The position numbers and the translations under genes are program-made. From positions 1 to 27,468 of the IMG/VR virus record IMGVR_UViG_3300021365_000081: 27,468 nucleotides of DNA, one strand, 5' to 3'. The stretch is from a virus. Positions 23,397 through 27,468 of the stretch are shown piece by piece. The notes under the pieces were generated by a model. It searched no databases and was not told where the DNA came from. It saw nothing but the letters and a program-made list of their open reading frames with translations. Every line of letters starts with the position of its first letter. Position 1 is the first letter of the stretch.

Positions 23397-24881
23397 ATGG
23401 AAAAAATAGTAATAATTGGAGCCGGTGTAGCAGGTGTTAATGCTGCAACTAAATTAGTAGATGAAGGTTTTGATGGTGAAATTACCATCATTGATATGGG
23501 TAATGATCCATATAACCGTAAACCTGAGGAAGTAATGACAGGTTTTATGGGTGCTGGAGGATGGAGTGATGGTAAACTTACATACCACACTTCAATAGGT
23601 GGTCATTTAACTAAGTATACGGGCGATGAAAAAGCAATGGAGTTAATGGATCAAGTGATTACTAACTTTAAACGTTTTCACCCTAAACCAGAAGAAGTAC
23701 AATGTTCTAATCCTGTAGCAGAACCTGATTTTATTAAACCATATTTTGGATTACGTTTATTCCCTGTATGGCACGTAGGTACAGATTATTTACATGAAAT
23801 TGGTAAAAATTGGTACGATTATCTTTGTGATAAAGGTGTTAAATTTATTTGGAAAACTAAAGTTACATCAATTGATTTTGATAATCAATTAGTTTCTTTG
23901 GGAGTAGTGGATAAAATAAAATATGATAAACTTATCTTTGGTGTGGGTAAATCAGGTATTGACTTTGGTAAAAAATTAGCCGAACAATATGAATTACCAA
24001 CCGAATCAAAACCAGTACAAATTGGTGTTAGATTTGAAGCACCACAAAAACACTTTCAAAAACTTATTGATGTAAGTTATGATTTCAAATTGTACCGTAA
24101 GTTTGAAAATGAAGGTGTATCACTCCGTTCATTCTGTACAAACAATAATGCAGCTTATGTAGCACTCGAAGAGACATATGGTGATTATAGTTACAATGGT
24201 CATGCTAAAAAAGGAGAAGAACATAGAAACGATATGACTAATTTTGGTATCTTAATGGAAGTTAAAGGTATTGATAAACCATTTGATTGGTCTCGTGAAT
24301 TAGTTTCTAAAGTACAAAGACATAATATAGTTTCAAATGAAGGAAGAGGTGGAAAAAAAGCAATAGGACGTTTTGAGGCTAAATATAAAGCTGGTCTTTA
24401 TTATAGCCCTTCGAACAAAGATAAAACCCTCACTTCAGAAGGTGATTGGGTAAAAGCCCATTATATTGGTAAAGAAGGTCTTCAAGAAGTACGAGATGCA
24501 TTTAAAGGATATTTTAAGTACATTGAAGATTTTATTGAAGATATGAAAAAAGTGTTTCCAACACTTGGAGATGATTGGGGAATTTATGTACCTGAAGTAA
24601 AGTATTTATCACCTGAACCACTTGTAAATTATCAAGATTTAAGTTTAACTACATACCCCAATATTCACTTTGTAGGTGATGCATTAAGTGCCAGGGGTAT
24701 TACAGTATCAGGAGCACAAGGTACATTAGTAGCAGAACAAATATTGTTATTACAAAAAGAAGTAAATGATTTTTTAAACGATCCTGCTAATAATCAAGAA
24801 CCTCACGAAATGGGAGACACACATGAATATATTATGGGGGGTTTAACAATGCCTAAAGAAAACACTAATAAACTAAAATAA
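23397..24881 (+). CDS. FAD-dependent oxidoreductase, probable auxiliary metabolic gene
   Basis: I start at the ATG 23397 (494 residues). A TTG upstream at 23364 lies within the terminator tail and only adds non-conserved residues. The N-terminal Rossmann motif is GAGVAG (8-13), with the acidic end of strand 2 near EITIIDMG. The body contains GAGGWSDGKL, FGLRLFPVWHVG and PVQIGVRFEAP, and the C-terminal FAD-binding strand FVGDALSARGITVSGAQG lies at about 424-441. This is the layout of the NAD(FAD)-utilising dehydrogenase family (COG2509-like, near HI0933-type flavoproteins), whose substrates are mostly unknown. It has its own terminator and promoter region, unlike the other genes. It likely alters host metabolism during infection, but the reaction cannot be told from the sequence. 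Confidence 0.82.
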   Translation: MEKIVIIGAGVAGVNAATKLVDEGFDGEITIIDMGNDPYNRKPEEVMTGFMGAGGWSDGKLTYHTSIGGHLTKYTGDEKAMELMDQVITNFKRFHPKPEEVQCSNPVAEPDFIKPYFGLRLFPVWHVGTDYLHEIGKNWYDYLCDKGVKFIWKTKVTSIDFDNQLVSLGVVDKIKYDKLIFGVGKSGIDFGKKLAEQYELPTESKPVQIGVRFEAPQKHFQKLIDVSYDFKLYRKFENEGVSLRSFCTNNNAAYVALEETYGDYSYNGHAKKGEEHRNDMTNFGILMEVKGIDKPFDWSRELVSKVQRHNIVSNEGRGGKKAIGRFEAKYKAGLYYSPSNKDKTLTSEGDWVKAHYIGKEGLQEVRDAFKGYFKYIEDFIEDMKKVFPTLGDDWGIYVPEVKYLSPEPLVNYQDLSLTTYPNIHFVGDALSARGITVSGAQGTLVAEQILLLQKEVNDFLNDPANNQEPHEMGDTHEYIMGGLTMPKENTNKLK

Positions 24882-25138
24882 TGGGTAAAAATAATAAATG
24901 GCCTGAACCAACCCGAACTAAAACCCCAGATGGCACTATATTACACCATTGGGATGGTAAACTTCATAATTGGGAAGGACCAGCTCTTATACCTCAGGGT
25001 GTAAGACGGTTAAGAGAATATTATATTTATGGGATTTATCATACTGAAGAAGAATGGAAAGAAGTCCGAAGGGAAAGAAATGGAGTTCCATGGTATAAAA
25101 ACCCTGCAATGAGAGAATCAGCACGTCAAGGAGGATAA
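24881..25138 (+). CDS. Small hypothetical protein with WDGKLHNWEGPA motif
   Basis: This gene encodes 85 residues, with TAATG overlap with the oxidoreductase gene. The central stretch (DGTILHHWDGKLHNWEGPAL, then REYYIYGIYHTEEEW) resembles one unit of the GKLHREDGPA-type repeats found in many T4-like phage hypothetical proteins, here as a single unit. The C-terminus is basic (RRERNGVPWYKNPAMRESAR). No enzymatic residues are recognised. Its location suggests co-expression with the oxidoreductase and the next kinase-like gene. Confidence 0.6.
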   Translation: MGKNNKWPEPTRTKTPDGTILHHWDGKLHNWEGPALIPQGVRRLREYYIYGIYHTEEEWKEVRRERNGVPWYKNPAMRESARQGG

Positions 25139-25150
25139 AACAATATTATT

Positions 25151-25669
25151 ATGAAAATAGGTTTTTGTGGAACAATGTCTGTAGGTAAAACAACGCTTGT
25201 AAATGCGTTGAAAAAATTACCTGAATTTAAAAATTATAATTTTGCTACTGAACGTAGTAAGTATCTTAATTCATTAGGTATCCCTTTAAATCATGAAACT
25301 ACAATTGAAGGACAAACTATATTCCTTGCTGAACGTGTAACAGAATTAATGCAAGAAAGTCTTATTACTGATAGAACAATTATTGATGTAATGGCTTTTA
25401 CTAATTGTGCTGCAAAAGTAAATTATATAGATGCTGATGCTTTTAACGAATATGCCTCTAGATTTATTAAAGGATACGACTATATCTTTTACATATCCCC
25501 AGAAGGATTAGATATTGAAGATAATGGAATTCGCGAAACAAATGTTGAATATAGAAATGAAATTGACAAAACTATTCAAAAACTTTTATTTAAATATCGT
25601 CCTATTTTTTATACTATTAAAGGATCAACTGAAGAACGTATTCAACAAATTTTAAAAACTATTAATTAA
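25151..25669 (+). CDS. P-loop NTPase (AAA_28/nucleotide-kinase-like)
   Basis: This gene encodes 172 residues. Walker A is GTMSVGKT (7-14). A probable Walker B strand is LITDRTIIDV (71-80) with D74, and a Thr/Arg-rich stretch EERIQQILK closes the fold. The layout (short N-terminal P-loop, NFATERSKYLN, DRTIIDVMAF) is like the small AAA_28 NTPases, often annotated as ATPase or nucleoside/NMN kinase-like, that occur in phages. NadR-type ribosylnicotinamide kinases share this architecture, so NAD or nucleotide metabolism is possible, and it lies near a flavoprotein. The substrate is not determinable here. The start is 12 bases after the previous stop. Confidence 0.75.
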   Translation: MKIGFCGTMSVGKTTLVNALKKLPEFKNYNFATERSKYLNSLGIPLNHETTIEGQTIFLAERVTELMQESLITDRTIIDVMAFTNCAAKVNYIDADAFNEYASRFIKGYDYIFYISPEGLDIEDNGIRETNVEYRNEIDKTIQKLLFKYRPIFYTIKGSTEERIQQILKTIN

Positions 25670-25670
25670 T

Positions 25671-25680
25671 AATATTTATC
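25671..25680 (+). promoter_or_regulatory. AATATTTATC motif upstream of the 25684 gene
   Basis: A one-mismatch copy of the recurrent AATATTTATA motif fills most of the 14-base gap and ends 3 bases before the ATG. Confidence 0.32.
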
Positions 25681-25683
25681 GTC

Positions 25684-25974
25684 ATGAAATTATGGAAATA
25701 CATTTTGGGTGCCCTAACTTTTATAGGAGGACTATTAGTTGTTAATTCTTCTAAAAAAACAAAAGAAATTAAAAAGAAGGTTGAAACTAATAAAAAAGAA
25801 ATTAAGCAAGTTAAAACTAAAGCTAAAAAGGTAGAAGCTAAAAAAGTAGAAGCTAAAAAGGCAATTAAAGATCAAGATAAAAAAGTAGCTAAAACAAAAG
25901 CAAAAGTTAAAAAAACTACTACGGCTAAAAAAACTACGAGTGATTTTAAAAAGAAATATAGGTCTAAAAAATGA
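25684..25974 (+). CDS. Small membrane-anchored Lys/Ala-rich protein
   Basis: This gene encodes 96 residues. One N-terminal transmembrane helix (YILGALTFIGGLLVVN, about 6-21) is followed by a Lys-rich helical region with AKK-VEA repeats (residues about 49-61), probably coiled coil or extended, and a basic end. The DNA also contains two copies of gtagaagctaaaaa near 25833-25860. Single-pass anchor plus long charged coiled coil is the shape of an inner-membrane spanin, but it is also common in unrelated phage proteins. It overlaps the next gene by ATGA and lies just upstream of terL; a lysis role is speculative. Confidence 0.6.
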   Translation: MKLWKYILGALTFIGGLLVVNSSKKTKEIKKKVETNKKEIKQVKTKAKKVEAKKVEAKKAIKDQDKKVAKTKAKVKKTTTAKKTTSDFKKKYRSKK

Positions 25975-26339
25975 AACAAATTCTAATTACACTTTCTTTA
26001 TGTGTATCTAGTCTTTGTTTTTCACAAGATACTCTTCAAATTCCTGCTATAGAACTTGAAGAATTTTTTTTAGCTTTAGATACTCTAGAAACACAAGATT
26101 CTATTAAAACTATTTTAATTGGACAATTAGAAAAACAAATAGAATTCCACCTAGAGTTAAATGATCATAATGAAAATCTCCTTTTATACAAAGATCAAGA
26201 AATAGAATTATTAAATAACCAAATAGATTTACATCTAAACCATTTAAATCAAGTAGATAAATGGTATAAAAAACCTTGGACTGGAGCAGTAGGTATACTT
26301 TTACTACTACATGTTATAGATTATACACTCCCTCAATGA
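25971..26339 (+). CDS. Exported coiled-coil protein with C-terminal membrane helix
   Basis: This gene encodes 122 residues. The N-terminal 19 residues form a signal peptide (MKQILITLSLCVSSLCFSQ, then D), in the style of flavobacterial signal peptides cleaved after FSQ. The mature part has two stretches of charged helix (EKQIEFHLELNDHNENLLLY, then DQEIELLNNQIDLHLNHLNQ) likely to pair as a coiled coil, and the C-terminal 15-20 residues (WTGAVGILLLLHVIDYTL) form a transmembrane helix. This is consistent with a periplasmic protein anchored at its C-terminus, as expected for lysis or envelope functions. It overlaps the upstream gene and terL by ATGA; no small terminase motif is present. Confidence 0.65.
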   Translation: MKQILITLSLCVSSLCFSQDTLQIPAIELEEFFLALDTLETQDSIKTILIGQLEKQIEFHLELNDHNENLLLYKDQEIELLNNQIDLHLNHLNQVDKWYKKPWTGAVGILLLLHVIDYTLPQ

Positions 26340-27468
26340 GTAATCTTAAAAAAATAATAAGGCAGGAATATGTAAAGTGTGCTCAAGATCCTATACACTT
26401 TATGAAAAAGTATTGTATGATTCAACACCCACAAAGAGGTAGAATCAACTTTCATTTATATCCATTTCAAGAAAAAGTATTAAAATTATTTGAAGATAAT
26501 CCTTATTCTATTATTTTAAAATCTCGTCAATTAGGTATTTCAACGTTATCTGCTGGTTATTCTTTATGGATGATGATTTTTCATGAAGATAAAAATATTC
26601 TTTGCATAGCTACTAAGCAGGAAACTGCTAAAAATATGGTTACAAAGGTTAAATTTATGTATGAAAATTTACCTTCATGGCTTAAAGTAGATTTTGAAGA
26701 AAATAACAAATTAACACTCCGCTTAACAAATGGATCTCAAATTAAAGCTACTTCAGCATCAAGCGACGCAGGTAGATCAGAAGCAGTTTCACTTCTATTA
26801 ATTGATGAGGCTGCTTTTATTGATAACATTGGTGAGATATGGGCATCAGCCCAACAAACACTTGCTACAGGTGGGGGGTGTATAGCACTTTCAACTCCTT
26901 ATGGTACTGGTAATTGGTTTCACCAAACATGGGTTAGGGCTGAAGCAAGTGAAAACGAATTTTTACCTATTAAATTACCTTGGTATGTCCATCCTGAGCG
27001 AAATCAAGAATGGAGAGATAGACAAGATGAATTATTAGGAGATCCTAGAATGGCAGCTCAAGAGTGTGATTGTGATTTTAGTACTTCTGGTGATATTGTA
27101 TTCTACCCTGAATATCTAGAATTTATAGAAAAATCTACAGTTAAAGAACCTTTAGAAAGAAGAGGAGCAGACCAAAATTTATGGATATGGGAATCTGCTG
27201 ATTATACTAGACAATACCTAATTTCAGCTGACGTAGCTAGAGGTGATGGTAAAGATTATTCGGCATTCCATATATTTGATGTAGAATCTGCTACACAAGT
27301 AGGTGAATATAAAGGTCAAATAGGTACTAAGGATTTTGGAAATATATTAACAGCTATTGCTACTGAATATAATAATGCTTTATTGGTGGTAGAAAATGCT
27401 AATATTGGTTGGAGTACAATTCAAACTATTATTGAACGTAACTACCCTAATTTATATTATTCTCCAAA
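26336..27468 (+). CDS. terL: Terminase large subunit (T4 gp17-like), 3'-truncated by the window edge
   Basis: The frame starts at ATG 26336 (ATGA overlap) and is open to the right edge; 377 codons are visible, out of about 550-600 usual for the family. The ATPase domain has SRQLGIST as Walker A (63-70), LLIDEAAF as Walker B (154-161, D157/E158) and the coupling motif STP (186-188). The nuclease domain starts with ISADVARGDGKDYSAF, where D299 is the first metal-binding Asp of the RNase H-like fold. The enzyme pumps DNA into the prohead through the portal and cuts concatemers, with a small terminase partner that is not seen here. The rest of the nuclease domain lies outside the window. Confidence 0.92.
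   Translation, partial: MSNLKKIIRQEYVKCAQDPIHFMKKYCMIQHPQRGRINFHLYPFQEKVLKLFEDNPYSIILKSRQLGISTLSAGYSLWMMIFHEDKNILCIATKQETAKNMVTKVKFMYENLPSWLKVDFEENNKLTLRLTNGSQIKATSASSDAGRSEAVSLLLIDEAAFIDNIGEIWASAQQTLATGGGCIALSTPYGTGNWFHQTWVRAEASENEFLPIKLPWYVHPERNQEWRDRQDELLGDPRMAAQECDCDFSTSGDIVFYPEYLEFIEKSTVKEPLERRGADQNLWIWESADYTRQYLISADVARGDGKDYSAFHIFDVESATQVGEYKGQIGTKDFGNILTAIATEYNNALLVVENANIGWSTIQTIIERNYPNLYYSP

Noticed and set aside
25129-25134. AGGAGG as a Shine-Dalgarno for the P-loop NTPase gene
   Set aside because: It lies 16 bases from the ATG, inside the end of the preceding gene, and other genes show no such sequence.

Overview
The window is a densely packed, single-direction block of an AT-rich tailed-phage genome, most likely a marine T4-like myovirus. 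All convincing genes are on the + strand. Most neighbours overlap by 1-4 bases (TAATG or ATGA junctions) or lie a few bases apart. The T4-like label rests mainly on the large terminase at the right edge, which has an SRQLG-type Walker A, an LLIDEAAF Walker B and an RNase H-like nuclease start. A T4-style primase (zinc ribbon plus Toprim) and the style of the tail genes agree with it. The host is inferred, not proven, to be a member of the Bacteroidota, probably Flavobacteriia. Starts lack Shine-Dalgarno sequences and are preceded by A/T-rich leaders. One protein has a flavobacterial-looking signal peptide ending CFSQ-D. A 56-residue histone H1-like gene resembles the small H1 proteins of Bacteroidota. 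Two TTTG/TAnnTTTG-like promoter candidates are present.

Layout. (1) Positions 1-11477 hold eight virion genes. A large ConA/LamG-bearing structural protein is cut by the left edge. Two hypothetical structural proteins, a 219-residue protein and two proteins sharing a C-terminal domain follow. Two paralogous fibre-like proteins close the block; they share N- and C-termini but differ in the middle, and both carry collagen-like Gly-Ser/Thr-Ser triplet repeats. (2) Positions 11487-14462 hold a GIY-YIG nuclease, a primase, a PD-(D/E)XK nuclease and a Zeta-toxin-like P-loop kinase. (3) Positions 14459-23276 hold accessory proteins. They include a 773-residue fusion (nucleotidyltransferase, an uncharacterised phage domain and two HExxH domains), two very small genes, zinc-finger and Cys-rich proteins, an acidic protein with duplicated modules, an EF-hand protein, a possible nuclease-fold protein, a two-helix membrane protein, a cupin-like protein and a histone H1-like protein. 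Several begin with short amphipathic leaders ending in L/I-x-E, the T4 gp21 prohead-protease consensus, so a set of capsid-packaged, protease-trimmed proteins is my leading hypothesis. (4) A strong intrinsic terminator at about 23336-23365 separates this block from a second unit. That unit holds a FAD-dependent oxidoreductase (a probable auxiliary metabolic gene), a small hypothetical protein, a P-loop NTPase, two small membrane or secreted proteins and terL, which runs off the right edge.

The long gene-free stretches seen at first sight are mostly filled by three short genes (16770-16922, 16919-17086, 22759-22929). The only true gap above 100 bases is 23277-23396, which carries the terminator and a promoter candidate. 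I saw no tRNA, rRNA, CRISPR array, insertion sequence or integrase. All family assignments come from reading motifs; no database search was run.
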